Assembly: GCF_905232215.1 (NCBI RefSeq)
Contig: NZ_CAJNKE010000001.1
Location: 28,200-92,199 of the forward strand
DNA from: Burkholderia sp. LMG 13014
GTDB lineage: Bacteria > Pseudomonadota > Gammaproteobacteria > Burkholderiales > Burkholderiaceae
Length of the DNA stretch: 64,000 nt
Reading direction: 5' to 3'
In this document: in pieces, positions 26,992-36,512 of the stretch
Numbering within the stretch: the stretch's first letter is position 1
Layout: the number at the start of each line of letters is the position of its first letter
Position numbers and translations under genes: made by a program
The notes under the pieces: generated by a model
What the model saw: only the letters and a program-made list of their open reading frames with translations
Database searches by the model: none
What the model was told of the DNA's origin: nothing

Positions 26992-27023
26992 GCGCGCACG
27001 ATCCAAATCGAGAGGACAAGAAC

Positions 27024-28328
27024 ATGACGAGTGAGACGAAGTGGATGGCGATCGATGAGCAGAATCTCCAGTTCCGGGTGGCCCGGGAGACGTTTGTCAG
27101 CGAGCAGATTCTGTTCGACGAATACGAGAAGATCTTCGACACGTGCTGGCTCTATGTCGGGCACGTATCGGAGTTCAAAAAGCCCGGCGACTTCGTCACC
27201 CGTACGATCGCGCGTCGCAATCTGCTGGTGACCATGGGCACGGACAACAGCATCAACGCGTTCTTCAATACGTGCCCGCACCGTGGTGCGACGGTCTGTC
27301 GAGATCGTTCCGGCAACTCGAAGAACTTCCAGTGCTTCTACCACGGCTGGGTGTTTGGTTGCGACGGCAACCTGAAGAGCCAGCCGGGCAAGGAGCGATA
27401 TTGCGCTGACTTCATCGCGAGCGGCGCAGGCAACCTCGTTCCCGTGCCGAAGTTCGATATCTACGCCGGCTTCTGTTTTGTCAGTTTCAACGCGGACGTG
27501 GAACCGCTGCCCGACTATCTGGCGGGGGCGAAGGAATACCTCGACCTGGTGTCGAAGTATTCGGAGAGCGGCATGGCGATTTCCAGCGGCACGCAGGAGT
27601 ATGCGATTCGTGCGAACTGGAAGCTGCTGGTGGAAAACAGCGTGGACGGTTATCACGCCGTCAGTACGCATGCGACCTACCTCGACTATCTGAAGAACAC
27701 CAACGGTAGCCTGTCGAGCACGAAGCTCGAAGGGACGAGTTATGACCTCGGCAACGGTCACGCGGTGCTCGAGTACACCGCGCCGTGGGGACGTCCGATT
27801 GCGTCGTGGGTGCCGCTGTGGGGTGAGGATGGCAAGAAGGAGATCGACGGAATTTACGCGCGCCTCGTCGAACTGCACGGCGAGGAAATGGCCGAGCGTA
27901 TGGCGCACAAGAACCGCAACCTGCTGATCTTCCCGAATCTCGTCATCAACGACATCATGGCGATCACGGTGCGGACGTTCTATCCGCAGGCGCCGAACTA
28001 CATGCTGGTCAACGGCTGGTCACTCGCGCCCAACGAAGAATCCGACTGGGCGAAGAAATTCCGGCTCAGCAACTTCCTCGAGTTCCTCGGGCCGGGCGGG
28101 TTTGCCACGCCGGACGACGTCGAAGCGCTGGAGTCGTGCCAGAACGGATTCAACAACTATCGTCTCGTTCCGTGGAGCGATATCTCCAAGGGAATGGGCA
28201 AGGCGTCGCCCAACTACGACGACGAGTTGCAGATGCGCGCGTTCTGGACGCGCTGGAACCAGTACATCAGCGCTTCGTCCTCGTCGAAGCCGAATGCCGA
28301 TCAACGCTCGGCGCAAACCGCAGCTTGA
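27024..28328 (+). CDS. cmtAb: aromatic-ring dioxygenase large subunit (p-cumate 2,3-dioxygenase type)
   Basis: A 434-residue alpha subunit. The Rieske centre is CPHRGA (Cys89-type, about residue 88) and CFYHGW (about 109). The mononuclear iron site is [14 protein letters not shown] (about 205), with the usual Asp before the Tyr-His and a His five residues later. It adds both atoms of O2 to the ring to give a cis-diol. The next gene is the beta subunit, and the whole order (reductase, alpha, beta, extradiol enzyme, diol dehydrogenase, ferredoxin) fits p-cumate dioxygenase. The substrate is inferred from that order and from the CymR operator. Confidence 0.85.
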   Translation: MTSETKWMAIDEQNLQFRVARETFVSEQILFDEYEKIFDTCWLYVGHVSEFKKPGDFVTRTIARRNLLVTMGTDNSINAFFNTCPHRGATVCRDRSGNSKNFQCFYHGWVFGCDGNLKSQPGKERYCADFIASGAGNLVPVPKFDIYAGFCFVSFNADVEPLPDYLAGAKEYLDLVSKYSESGMAISSGTQEYAIRANWKLLVENSVDGYHAVSTHATYLDYLKNTNGSLSSTKLEGTSYDLGNGHAVLEYTAPWGRPIASWVPLWGEDGKKEIDGIYARLVELHGEEMAERMAHKNRNLLIFPNLVINDIMAITVRTFYPQAPNYMLVNGWSLAPNEESDWAKKFRLSNFLEFLGPGGFATPDDVEALESCQNGFNNYRLVPWSDISKGMGKASPNYDDELQMRAFWTRWNQYISASSSSKPNADQRSAQTAA

Positions 28329-28338
28329 GGATACGCAC

Positions 28339-28881
28339 ATGAATGCCATCACGATCGAAAAGGAACCGGTGCGTATCCCGTCGTCCCGCGACTTCGCGGA
28401 ATACGTGACGAGAGTCGAAGTCGAGGACCTGCTGTTTCACGAGGCAGAGCTGCTCGATACGTGGCAGCTCCACGACTGGTTGTCGCTGTTCACCGACGAC
28501 GGCACCTACTATGTGCCGTCGACCGATCTGCCGCGCACTGCAAGTGCGGACGACAGCCTGTTCTACATCGCCGATGACCCGGTGCGGCTGCGCGAGCGAG
28601 TGATCCGGCTGATGAAGAAAACCGCACACTCCGAATATCCGCGATCGCGCACCCGGCATCTGGTCGGCAACGTCCGCATCCTCGACGCCGGTCCGGACGA
28701 GATCAAGGTCGCGGCGGCTTTCGTGACCTACCGGATCAAGTTCGGCAGCAACGATGCGTATGTCGGGAGCACGCACTATCGCCTGCGGCGTGTCGACGGA
28801 CAGTTGCGGATCGCGGAAAAGCGCTGTTTCCTGGATCTCGAAGCGCTGCGCCCGCACGGGCGGGTGAGCATCATTCTCTGA
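28339..28881 (+). CDS. cmtAc: aromatic-ring dioxygenase small (beta) subunit
   Basis: A 180-residue protein of the ring-hydroxylating beta family (NTF2-like fold): FLFHEAELL-like start (DLLFHEAELLDTWQLHDWL), DGTYYVPSTD, RHLVGNVRI and a C-terminal KRCFLDLEAL. It packs with the alpha subunit in an (alpha-beta)3 enzyme and has no cofactor. It starts 10 bp after the alpha gene. Confidence 0.85.
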   Translation: MNAITIEKEPVRIPSSRDFAEYVTRVEVEDLLFHEAELLDTWQLHDWLSLFTDDGTYYVPSTDLPRTASADDSLFYIADDPVRLRERVIRLMKKTAHSEYPRSRTRHLVGNVRILDAGPDEIKVAAAFVTYRIKFGSNDAYVGSTHYRLRRVDGQLRIAEKRCFLDLEALRPHGRVSIIL

Positions 28882-28893
28882 GCGAGGCCAATC

Positions 28894-29838
28894 ATGGATA
28901 TCACGCTTCCTTTCCGCTACAAGAAACTTGGCTACGCCGCGCTCAACGTCACCAACCTCGACCGCTCCATCGCGTTTTATACGGAGATCGTCGGCCTCGA
29001 GCTGATGCAACGGAGCGAGGGTGTCGCGTATCTGCGATGCGGCCGGGATCATCACAGCATGCTCCTGTGCGAGTCGCCGGAACATGGGCTCAAGCGGGTG
29101 GGTTTCGAACTGGAGCAGGAAAGCGACGTTCGGGCAGCGTTCGATCATTTCGAGCGGCTCGACATGGCACCGGCCTGGGTGCCGCAGGAAGAATCCCGGC
29201 AGATGAAGCAGGGACCGGGATTCCGGGTGCGGGAACGCCATAGCGGATTGCTGTTCGAGCTGTTCGTCGGCAACACGCATATGGGCAAGCCGTTCGTGCC
29301 GACGGTCGCGAAAATCGCCCGCATCGGCCACGTGGTGATCGGCTCCGAAAACTTCGCGGCAAGCCGGGATTCGCTCGTGAGCGATTTCGGATTCCGGGTG
29401 TCGGATCTGATCGAGGATCGCATCGCGTTCATGCGCTGCCATCCGAATCCGTTTCATCACACGTTCGCGGTCGGGCCGGCGAGCAGCAATCATTTCCATC
29501 ACGTGAATTTCATGGTGACGGACATCGACGACATCGGCAAGGCGCTCTACCGGATCAAGAAGCACGACGTGAAGGTGGTGTTCGGCCCGGGCAGGCATCC
29601 GCCGTCCGACAGCATCTTCTTCTACTTCCTCGATCCGGACGGGATCACCGTGGAGTACAGCTTTGGCATGGAGGAATTCGCGGAACACGGCGCCCGGCCG
29701 CCGCGCTACATGGAGCCCGTACCCGAGTCGCTCGACGTGTGGGGCGCGGTGCCGGACGGCCAGTTCGGCCGCAGCGGTCCGATCGAGTGCGCAGGAGAAG
29801 AGGCGTCGGTGTCGAGGATTCAGAAGGTGATCGGTTGA
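28894..29838 (+). CDS. cmtC: extradiol ring-cleavage dioxygenase (2,3-dihydroxy-p-cumate 3,4-dioxygenase type)
   Basis: A 314-residue two-domain VOC-fold protein. The C-terminal domain carries the 2-His-1-Glu iron site: His in IGHVVIGS (about 150), His in HFHHVNFMV (about 205) and Glu in GITVEYSFG (about 253). It cleaves the catecholic ring next to the hydroxyls. It follows the beta subunit by 12 bp. In the cmt pathway CmtC cleaves 2,3-dihydroxy-p-cumate, which fits the following decarboxylase and C-C hydrolase. Confidence 0.8.
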   Translation: MDITLPFRYKKLGYAALNVTNLDRSIAFYTEIVGLELMQRSEGVAYLRCGRDHHSMLLCESPEHGLKRVGFELEQESDVRAAFDHFERLDMAPAWVPQEESRQMKQGPGFRVRERHSGLLFELFVGNTHMGKPFVPTVAKIARIGHVVIGSENFAASRDSLVSDFGFRVSDLIEDRIAFMRCHPNPFHHTFAVGPASSNHFHHVNFMVTDIDDIGKALYRIKKHDVKVVFGPGRHPPSDSIFFYFLDPDGITVEYSFGMEEFAEHGARPPRYMEPVPESLDVWGAVPDGQFGRSGPIECAGEEASVSRIQKVIG

Positions 29839-29843
29839 GCGTG

Positions 29844-30614
29844 ATGAAAAACAAACAGAACAGTCTGGATGAATATGTCGCGGTGGTCACCGGCGGCGCT
29901 CACGGCATCGGGTTGGGCATTGCCGAGCGGTTGCTGCGACTGGGCGCGAAGGTCATGGTGTCGGATCTCGATCGCGAAGGGCTGGCGGCCAGTCGCGAAC
30001 GCCTCGCGAAGTCGTACGGCAACGCGATTGCCGCGCACGCGGCGGATCTGTCCAGGGAGCGCGGCGTGCAATCGTTGCATCGCGCTGTCACGAAGCGCTT
30101 CGGGCCCGCGCAGATCCTCGTCAATTGTGCCGGCGGCGGTGTCATCCGCCCGTTCCTCGAGCACACGCCCGAGACGCTGAAGGCAACCATCGACAGGAAC
30201 CTGTGGACGGCCATCTGGTGTAGCCGCGTGTTTCTGCCGGACATGGTCGCTGCGGCGTACGGCCGGATCGTCAACATCGGTGCCGATTCGGTTCGCAACG
30301 GCCTTCCCGATCACGCGGGATACAACGCGGCAAAGGGCGGCGTGCATGCATTGACGACGGGCCTGGCGCGCGAGTTCGCATTGAACGGCATCACCGTGAA
30401 CACGGTGGCGCCTTGCGCGGTGAATACGGACGCGTGGGTGAAAGTGAAGCAGTCGAATCCGGACCTCGCGCAACGGTTCGTGGACGTGATTCCGATCGGC
30501 CGGGTGGGGGAGGTCGAGGAAGTGGCTTCGATGGTGGGTTATCTGGCGTTGCCGGAGGCGGCGTTCGTCACCGGTCAGGTAATCAGTGTCAACGGCGGCA
30601 GCGCGATGTTGTGA
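29844..30614 (+). CDS. cmtB: SDR cis-diol dehydrogenase (2,3-dihydroxy-2,3-dihydro-p-cumate dehydrogenase type)
   Basis: A 256-residue SDR: cofactor motif TGGAHGIG, then NCAGGG, NIGADSVRNG with the catalytic Ser and GYNAAKGG with Tyr-x3-Lys. It would rearomatise the cis-dihydrodiol to a catechol with NAD. The start is ambiguous among TTG 29835, GTG 29841 and ATG 29844; the ATG is chosen. The TTG overlaps the extradiol gene's stop codon, so coupled translation is likely. Confidence 0.8.
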   Translation: MKNKQNSLDEYVAVVTGGAHGIGLGIAERLLRLGAKVMVSDLDREGLAASRERLAKSYGNAIAAHAADLSRERGVQSLHRAVTKRFGPAQILVNCAGGGVIRPFLEHTPETLKATIDRNLWTAIWCSRVFLPDMVAAAYGRIVNIGADSVRNGLPDHAGYNAAKGGVHALTTGLAREFALNGITVNTVAPCAVNTDAWVKVKQSNPDLAQRFVDVIPIGRVGEVEEVASMVGYLALPEAAFVTGQVISVNGGSAML

Positions 30615-30622
30615 GGATCGGA

Positions 30623-30961
30623 ATGAACACGACAACTGAAATGGTCGAACTCTGTGCGTCAGACGAAGTGGCTGACGGTGAAATCCGCCGCGGCACGCTG
30701 CCGTCCGGGCATGCCGTAGCGATCTATCACGTCAACGGAGCGTTCTACGTGACCGACGACATCTGCTCGCATGGGGATGCGTCATTGTCCGAAGACGGGT
30801 CGCTCGACGGATATGAAGTCGAATGCAGCTGGCACTTCGGCCGGTTCGACGTTCGTAGCGGCGCGCCGTGCGCGATGCCGTGCGAGCACGCGATCCGTAG
30901 CTGGCCCGTGAAGATCGATGGCGGTCGGGTTTTCGTCGACGCCGGAGCACACGCGTTATGA
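30623..30961 (+). CDS. cmtAd: Rieske ferredoxin of the dioxygenase
   Basis: A 112-residue ferredoxin with Rieske ligands CSHGDA (about 46) and CSWHFG (about 66). It shuttles electrons from the reductase to the alpha subunit. Its TGA overlaps the ATG of the next gene (ATGA). The GGATCGG stretch before the ATG serves as ribosome site. Confidence 0.9.
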   Translation: MNTTTEMVELCASDEVADGEIRRGTLPSGHAVAIYHVNGAFYVTDDICSHGDASLSEDGSLDGYEVECSWHFGRFDVRSGAPCAMPCEHAIRSWPVKIDGGRVFVDAGAHAL

Positions 30962-31692
30962 GCGGCGTCGATCTCTCCGTCCTCCAGCGCCGGGTACGCG
31001 TGGCGGCAAGAGCGCTCGCGCGCCACGGCCTCGTACAGGCGTGGGGGCACTGCAGCGCACGGATCGACGACACGTCCTTTCTCGTTTGCGCGTCGCGACC
31101 GATGGGATGCATCGGCCAGCACGAACCCGGCACCATCGTCCGGATCGATGCGCCGCTGCCGCCGGGCGTGCTCGGGGAGGTGCGTATCCATCAGCAGATC
31201 TACCGGATGCGCGAGGACGTCGGCGGCGTGTGTCGTGTGATGCCGCCCAATGTGGTCGCGCTGTCGACGCTGCGCATCGTGCCCAGCCCCCGGCACGGGG
31301 TTGGGGCGTTCAATGCGGCCTGCAGGTTCTGGGATGACCCTCGGCTGCTGCGTGACGATGCGCTGGCCGCGCAACTGGCAGCGCATCTGGGCGATGCCCC
31401 GTCTCTGGTCATGCGGGCGAACGGCGCCATCGCCGTCGGGCCGAACATCGAACTGGCCGCCGGCTTCGCGTGGTGCCTGGAGGAGGCGGCGCGCGTCGAG
31501 ACGCTCGTGCGCGCCATGGCGGGCGCGCAAGGCGCGGAGTCGGCGTGCCTGACCCGCGATGAGGTTGCTTCGCGTCAGGTCAGCTCGGGCGCGGTGTTCG
31601 AGCGGTTGTGGGAATACCTGACGACAGGCGATCCTGAGGCCATCGCACCGGAAGCCGCGTTTCCGTCACCCGCCTGGGGGAGCGTGTCATGA
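30958..31692 (+). CDS. cmtD: class II aldolase/adducin-family decarboxylase (CmtD-like)
   Basis: A 244-residue protein of the class II aldolase/adducin fold, beginning VRVAARALARHGLVQAWGHC. The usual zinc ligands (H-x-H after the Asp-Val turn, and His in NHG) are replaced: EDVGGVCRVMPPN has Arg-Val-Met, and LVMRANGAIAVG has Ala-Asn-Gly. In cmt pathways the homologous CmtD removes the ring carboxylate after meta-cleavage (2-hydroxy-3-carboxy-6-oxo-7-methylocta-2,4-dienoate decarboxylase), as I recall. The position after the ferredoxin gene and before the hydrolase supports this. Substrate and metal need are inferred. Confidence 0.65.
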   Translation: MSGVDLSVLQRRVRVAARALARHGLVQAWGHCSARIDDTSFLVCASRPMGCIGQHEPGTIVRIDAPLPPGVLGEVRIHQQIYRMREDVGGVCRVMPPNVVALSTLRIVPSPRHGVGAFNAACRFWDDPRLLRDDALAAQLAAHLGDAPSLVMRANGAIAVGPNIELAAGFAWCLEEAARVETLVRAMAGAQGAESACLTRDEVASRQVSSGAVFERLWEYLTTGDPEAIAPEAAFPSPAWGSVS

Positions 31693-31809
31693 AGTCCGGA
31701 TATGGCGGGTCGATGGCGCCGACGATGCGTCCGCACGGTGTCGGCGCTTGCCGCGAGGTCGTCGTGTGGGGTAGTGTAATGCCGGTTTCAGCCGACTCAA
31801 CACGTTACG

Positions 31810-32439
31810 ATGACAAAGAAAGTGCCAGAACGACGTCGCAGCCAGGCAGAGCGACGCGAGGAGATGCGTGCGCGGATACTGGAGGCGGCGGTCAGCGAGC
31901 TGACGAGCAAAGGCTATGCGGGATTCCGGGTCGAACAGGTCGCCGCGACGGCCAACGTGTCGCGCGGGGCGCAGTCGCATCATTTCCCGACCAAGGAGGC
32001 GCTGGTTCTTGCTGCGCTGCAAAAGCTCTACGAGGCATCGACCGAAGCCAGCATGAAGCTGATCGACGGTCTGAAGCCGGAGGACGACCTTCTCGACGCG
32101 CTGATGCAGGATTCCGCCAAGTTTTATCTTGGGCCGAATTTCATCATCTCGATGTCGCTGCTGAATCTCGGCGATCACGAACCGGAGTTGCGGCAAAAGG
32201 TCCGCACGATCTCGCGCAAGCACCGGCTTCCGATCGAGAAGGCGTGGCTGGACGCGTTGTTGCGCTCCGGGCTGGCGGAAGAGCCGGCGCGAACCGTCCT
32301 GAACATCACGCAGAGTATCTATCGCGGGATGGTCATGCGGCGCTTTCTGCGCAACGATCCGGAATATACGCGCTTCACGACCGAGCAGTGGTCGAAGATC
32401 GCGCGTGCCTACATGAGCGCGAGCCTGCCGCCGCAGTAA
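31810..32439 (+). CDS. cymR: TetR-family repressor, CymR (p-cumate repressor) homologue
   Basis: The 209-residue protein matches CymR in the helix-turn-helix region and beyond, including GYAGFRVEQVAATANVSRGA, QSHHFPTKEAL and LKPEDD. CymR represses the cym and cmt operons of P. putida until p-cumate binds. Four copies of the CymR operator pattern in this window, one almost identical to the known operator, support the assignment. The gene lies in the middle of the lower operon, 117 bp after the decarboxylase gene, and is followed by a strong hairpin. No operator was found in its own promoter. Confidence 0.8.
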   Translation: MTKKVPERRRSQAERREEMRARILEAAVSELTSKGYAGFRVEQVAATANVSRGAQSHHFPTKEALVLAALQKLYEASTEASMKLIDGLKPEDDLLDALMQDSAKFYLGPNFIISMSLLNLGDHEPELRQKVRTISRKHRLPIEKAWLDALLRSGLAEEPARTVLNITQSIYRGMVMRRFLRNDPEYTRFTTEQWSKIARAYMSASLPPQ

Positions 32440-32487
32440 CGCGCACCGGCCGGCGCACGGCCCTTTCACACCCTCATTTCGTCTTCC

Positions 32488-32522
32488 AACGCCACCCCTG
32501 CGGATCCCGCAGGGGTGGCGTT
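32488..32522 (+). terminator. strong hairpin between cymR and the hydrolase gene
   Basis: A perfect 16-bp stem (AACGCCACCCCTGCGG at 32488-32503, complement at 32507-32522) with a three-base loop is followed by TGTCGTTTCTGCTTCTTTTC. It is 48 bp after cymR and 31 bp before the hydrolase start, so it may end most cymR transcripts and lower expression of the last four pathway genes. Confidence 0.65.
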
Positions 32523-32553
32523 GTCGTTTCTGCTTCTTTTCGAGGAAAAACCC

Positions 32554-33420
32554 ATGAGTCTCTGGCTTGACATGCTCGGCGCGGAAATCCGCTACGTCGA
32601 CACGCAGCACTTCGGTACGATCCGTATCGCCGAGGCCGGGAAAGGCAATCCCGAAACGCTCATCCTGCAGCATGGCATCAACGGCCATCTGGAGGCCTAT
32701 GCGAAGAATATCGTGCCGTTATCGACGGACTTTCACGTAGTCGCGTTCGACTATGTGGGCCAGGGACTGTCCAGCAAGCCGGTTCGGGAATACAACCCGG
32801 TCATGCTTGCGGAGCAGCTTGGCGAATTGATGGATGCGCTCGGTATCGACAAGGCTCACCTCTCGGGTGAGTCGCTCGGGGGCTGGGTGTCCGGACACTT
32901 CGCCGCGGCGAATCCGCATCGCGTGCGACGCCTCATGCTGAATACGGCGGGCGGTATCCCGATCGTGACTCAGAAGGGCAAGCAGGATCTGGAGACCTTC
33001 ATCGGGCTGAACAAGCGCAACATCGATAGCACGCCCACCTACGAATCGGTGCAGGCCCGCATGCACTGGCTGATGCATCCGGACAACCGTCACCTGGTGG
33101 ACGACGAACTGGTCGATCTGCGCCTGCGCATCTACCTGCGCCCGGAAAGCCGCGCGGTGCTGCCGTTGCTCAACGAAATTCTCGCGCACCACGACGACTA
33201 TCTGATTCCGCTGGAGAAGCTGCCCGAGGGGACGCTGTTCCTGTGGACGCACGACAACCCCATCCACGATACCGAATCGGTGAAAGCCGCACAGGCGAAG
33301 GTGCCGGGCAGCATTCTCTATTTCATGAAGGGGAATTCGGCCCACTGGCCCCAGTACGAAGCGATCGACGAGTTCAACGACGTCGCGGTGAAGTTTTTCA
33401 AGACCGGCGCGGTCGAGTGA
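32554..33420 (+). CDS. cmtE: alpha/beta-fold meta-cleavage product hydrolase (CmtE-like)
   Basis: A 288-residue C-C bond hydrolase. The motifs are oxyanion LQHGINGH, nucleophile GESLGG (Ser about 113), Asp in WTHDNPIHD and His in NSAHWPQYE. In the cmt pathway it splits the decarboxylated ring-fission product into isobutyrate and 2-hydroxypenta-2,4-dienoate. An in-frame frame extension upstream overlaps the hairpin and is not used; the ATG has a CGAGGAAAA site. The first of four closely spaced genes for the final steps. Confidence 0.8.
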   Translation: MSLWLDMLGAEIRYVDTQHFGTIRIAEAGKGNPETLILQHGINGHLEAYAKNIVPLSTDFHVVAFDYVGQGLSSKPVREYNPVMLAEQLGELMDALGIDKAHLSGESLGGWVSGHFAAANPHRVRRLMLNTAGGIPIVTQKGKQDLETFIGLNKRNIDSTPTYESVQARMHWLMHPDNRHLVDDELVDLRLRIYLRPESRAVLPLLNEILAHHDDYLIPLEKLPEGTLFLWTHDNPIHDTESVKAAQAKVPGSILYFMKGNSAHWPQYEAIDEFNDVAVKFFKTGAVE

Positions 33421-33430
33421 GAGCCCCGAC

Positions 33431-34219
33431 ATGACTCTGGAAAACGATATTGCCGAGCTGCTGTGGGACGCGCAGCAACGCAACACACCCTGTGCGCCCG
33501 TGAGGGAGCGCTTCGAAGGGCGGGACGAAAACGCTCAGGCGGCGCTGGCCTATGCGGTACAGCAGATCAACATCCAGCGCCAGGTGCGCAGCGGCAGGCG
33601 GATCGTCGGCAGGAAGATCGGTCTGACGTCGCCGGCCGTTCAGCAGCAGCTCGGCGTCGACCGTCCGGATTTCGGCACGTTGCTCGACGACATGGCCATC
33701 GTGGACGGTGAGCCGATCGACCCGAATCGCTTGTTGCAGCCGAAGGCCGAGGCCGAGATTGCGCTGGTGCTCGAGAAGGATCTCACCCATGAACGGCACA
33801 CCGTGGCCGACCTGATCGGCGCAACAGCCTATGCGCTGGCCGCGATCGAAGTGGTGGCCAGCCGCATCGCGGGCTGGAATATCCGTTTCGTGGACACCGT
33901 CGCGGACAACGCGTCGTCCGGTCTGTTCGTGCTCGGCACGCAGCCGGTTCCGCTGGCGAGGCTCGATCTGGCCGGCGCGACGATGCGCATGACCGACGGC
34001 GAAGAAACGGTATCGCAAGGTGCGGGAGCCGCGTGCCTCAGCAATCCGCTGAATGCCGCCCGCTGGCTTGCGGACACGCTCGTCGAGGTCGGCACGCCGA
34101 TGCGCGCCGGCGACGTGATTCTTACGGGTGCGCTCGGGCCGATGGTGGCGGTGAAGGCCGGCCATACCTATACGGCGCACATCGACGGCTTTGCGCCGGT
34201 ACGGGCGATTTTCTCCTGA
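33431..34219 (+). CDS. cmtF: 2-hydroxypenta-2,4-dienoate hydratase
   Basis: A 262-residue member of the hydratase/decarboxylase family: [14 protein letters not shown], the metal-binding stretch [14 protein letters not shown], and [14 protein letters not shown]. It adds water to 2-hydroxypenta-2,4-dienoate to form 4-hydroxy-2-oxovalerate. The gene starts 10 bp after the hydrolase. Homologues include BphH and MhpD. Confidence 0.85.
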   Translation: MTLENDIAELLWDAQQRNTPCAPVRERFEGRDENAQAALAYAVQQINIQRQVRSGRRIVGRKIGLTSPAVQQQLGVDRPDFGTLLDDMAIVDGEPIDPNRLLQPKAEAEIALVLEKDLTHERHTVADLIGATAYALAAIEVVASRIAGWNIRFVDTVADNASSGLFVLGTQPVPLARLDLAGATMRMTDGEETVSQGAGAACLSNPLNAARWLADTLVEVGTPMRAGDVILTGALGPMVAVKAGHTYTAHIDGFAPVRAIFS

Positions 34220-34232
34220 TGAGGTACTTCCC

Positions 34233-35177
34233 ATGAATTCGATTGACGAAAAACAGGCAGTCGCCATCATCGGATCCGGAAACATCGGCACCGACCTGAT
34301 GGTCAAGATCCTTCGCTACGGCAAGCACTTGAAGATGGGGGCATTCGTCGGCATCGATCCCGAGTCGGATGGCCTGAAGCGGGCCGAGCGTATGGGCGTG
34401 CCGATCGTGACGACGGGGATCGACGGGTTGCTCGCCCACCCCGATTTCGGATCCATGCGCTACGTATTCGACGCCACGAGCGCCGGTGCGCACGCGATGC
34501 ATGAACGGCTGCTGCGCCCGCACGGCGTGCGCGTGATCGACCTGACGCCGGCGGCGATCGGTCCTTTCGTGGTTCCGGCCGTGAACATCGACCAACATCT
34601 GGATGCGCCGAACGTGAACATGGTGACATGCGGCGGGCAAGCGACGATTCCGATGGTCGCAGCGGTTTCCCGCGTTGCGCCGGTCGAGTACGCCGAGATC
34701 GTCGCGTCGATTTCGAGTCGCTCTGCCGGCCCGGGTACGCGAGCCAATATCGACGAGTTCACCGAGACCACGTCGAGCGCAATCGTGCAAGTCGGCGGCG
34801 CGCAGGCCGGCAAGGCGATCATCGTCCTCAACCCGGCGGAGCCGCCGCTGATCATGCGCGACACGGTGTACTGCCTGGTTTCAGGCGATGCCGACCAGGC
34901 AGCGATCGTCGAATCGGTCGAGCAGATGGTGGCTTCGGTTCGTTCGTATGTCCCGGGGTATCGGCTCAAGCAGGTCGTGCAGTTCGACGCGTTCAATGGA
35001 CGCATGCCGCAGGAACCGGCCGCCCCGCGGGCGCCGCGCATGAAGGTGTCGATTTTCCTGGAAGTCGAGGGCGCGGGGCACTATCTGCCAAGCTACGCCG
35101 GGAACCTGGACATCATGACCAGCGCGGCGCTTGCCACGGCGGAACGCATGGCGGCGCGTCAGTCGGTCATGGCTTAA
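34233..35177 (+). CDS. mhpF: acylating acetaldehyde dehydrogenase
   Basis: A 314-residue enzyme: NAD motif [24 protein letters not shown], and the catalytic Cys in [12 protein letters not shown] (about 130). It turns acetaldehyde, channelled from the aldolase partner, into acetyl-CoA. It precedes the aldolase by 14 bp; the two form a known bifunctional complex (DmpFG type). Confidence 0.9.
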   Translation: MNSIDEKQAVAIIGSGNIGTDLMVKILRYGKHLKMGAFVGIDPESDGLKRAERMGVPIVTTGIDGLLAHPDFGSMRYVFDATSAGAHAMHERLLRPHGVRVIDLTPAAIGPFVVPAVNIDQHLDAPNVNMVTCGGQATIPMVAAVSRVAPVEYAEIVASISSRSAGPGTRANIDEFTETTSSAIVQVGGAQAGKAIIVLNPAEPPLIMRDTVYCLVSGDADQAAIVESVEQMVASVRSYVPGYRLKQVVQFDAFNGRMPQEPAAPRAPRMKVSIFLEVEGAGHYLPSYAGNLDIMTSAALATAERMAARQSVMA

Positions 35178-35191
35178 GGGGGCAATAGATC

Positions 35192-36214
35192 ATGTACGAC
35201 AAGAGCAAGAAGATCTACGTTTCGGATGTCACGCTGCGTGACGGGATGCATGCCATTCGACATCAGTACAGCGTGGCGGATGCCCGGCGTATCGCTCGGG
35301 CGCTGGACAAAGCCGGCGTAGACAGCATCGAAGTGGCGCATGGCGATGGTCTGCGAGGATCCTCGTTCAACTACGGTTTTGGCGCACATACGGATCTCGA
35401 ATGGATTGCGGCGGTGGCTGAAGTGGTCGAGCAGGCGAAGATCGCCACGCTCCTCCTGCCGGGTATCGGCACGATTCACGACCTGAAGGCTGCCTATGAC
35501 GCGGGGGCACGCGTCGTGCGCGTCGCGACGCACTGCACCGAAGCCGACATCTCGAAGCAGCATATCGACTTTGCGCGCTCGCTGGGCATGGACACGGTCG
35601 GCTTCCTGATGATGAGCCACATGACGACGCCGGAGAACCTGGCGGTCGAGGCGAAGAAGATGGAAAGCTACGGTGCGACTTGCATCTACGTCGTCGATTC
35701 GGGTGGCGCGATGACGATGGGCGATATCCGCGACCGCTTCCACGCGTTGAAGGCGGTGCTCGATCCGGCCACGCAGACCGGTATCCACGCGCACCACAAT
35801 TTGAGCCTCGGTGTTGCGAATTCGATTGCCGCAGTCGAGGCGGGGTGTGACCGGGTCGACGCAAGCCTGGCCGGCATGGGCGCGGGCGCGGGCAACGCGC
35901 CGCTCGAAGTGTTCATTGCGGCGGCGGAGCGGCTCGGCTGGAACCACGGGACGGACCTGTATGCGCTGATGGATGCGGCAGACGATATCGTGCGGCCGTT
36001 GCAGGATCGCGCGGTGCGAGTCGACCGCGAGACGCTCGCGCTTGGCTATGCGGGCGTCTATTCGAGCTTCCTGCGCCATTCGGAGGCCGCTGCGGAGAAG
36101 TATGGTCTGAAGACCGTCGATATCCTCGTCGAGTTGGGGCGCCGGAAGATGGTGGGCGGGCAAGAGGACATGATCGTGGATGTCGCATTGGATCTCTTGC
36201 GCGATACGGCGTGA
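35192..36214 (+). CDS. dmpG: 4-hydroxy-2-oxovalerate aldolase
   Basis: A 340-residue TIM-barrel aldolase of the HMG-CoA-lyase group: [14 protein letters not shown] (Arg-Asp at the active site), [14 protein letters not shown], and the metal-binding [15 protein letters not shown] (His-x-His). It yields pyruvate and acetaldehyde. Last gene of the cmt-like lower pathway. Confidence 0.9.
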   Translation: MYDKSKKIYVSDVTLRDGMHAIRHQYSVADARRIARALDKAGVDSIEVAHGDGLRGSSFNYGFGAHTDLEWIAAVAEVVEQAKIATLLLPGIGTIHDLKAAYDAGARVVRVATHCTEADISKQHIDFARSLGMDTVGFLMMSHMTTPENLAVEAKKMESYGATCIYVVDSGGAMTMGDIRDRFHALKAVLDPATQTGIHAHHNLSLGVANSIAAVEAGCDRVDASLAGMGAGAGNAPLEVFIAAAERLGWNHGTDLYALMDAADDIVRPLQDRAVRVDRETLALGYAGVYSSFLRHSEAAAEKYGLKTVDILVELGRRKMVGGQEDMIVDVALDLLRDTA

Positions 36215-36512
36215 TCGCGAGGGGGGTGTTGCTTCGCCCGTGTGGTACCGGGCCCGGTTACCGGCACGGCGATCGGTGGTCGGCCGATGCAGAGCGGCGT
36301 GGCACGCCTCCGCAAATCCGCGTTTCGTTGTATCAGAAACGGTAATTTTTCCTGGCGCAAGGAGGCCGATTCAACTCGAATAATAAAAACAAGATAGTCT
36401 GTTTTTAATAATAACGGTGCGAAATGCCGATATTCGTATCGGCATGAACGCACTGCCCCCGGATGGAATCGCGCGGTAAAAAAACGAGCCATCACCATGG
36501 TCAAGGAGACAA
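36215..36512 (+). other. intergenic region before the porin
   Basis: About 300 bases with no gene. It holds a short GC palindrome (ACCGGGCCCGGT) after the aldolase stop, with no T-run, and then an AT-rich promoter area with CymR-like site 4. Confidence 0.5.
36387..36404 (+). promoter_or_regulatory. CymR-like operator, site 4
   Basis: AAACAAGATAGTCTGTTT matches the other three sites in the right arm (AGTCTGTTT) and keeps AAACA/TGTTT symmetry. A candidate promoter overlaps it: TTCAAC, 17 bases, GATAGT. It lies 108 bp before the porin ATG, so it would place the porin and the downstream CoA genes under the same repressor. Confidence 0.65.

Noticed and set aside
29853..29870. AAACAGAACAGTCTGGAT resembles the CymR-like operators
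   Set aside because: It lies inside the first codons of the diol dehydrogenase, the right arm is broken (CTGGAT), and genes on both sides are tightly coupled, so it is probably chance.
31693..31809. Search for a CymR-like site in front of the cymR-like gene
   Set aside because: No matching repeat found, so autoregulation through this motif is not supported.
36240..36262. GC palindrome after the aldolase gene considered as terminator
   Set aside because: ACCGGGCCCGGT has no loop and no T-run after it; not convincing as an intrinsic terminator.
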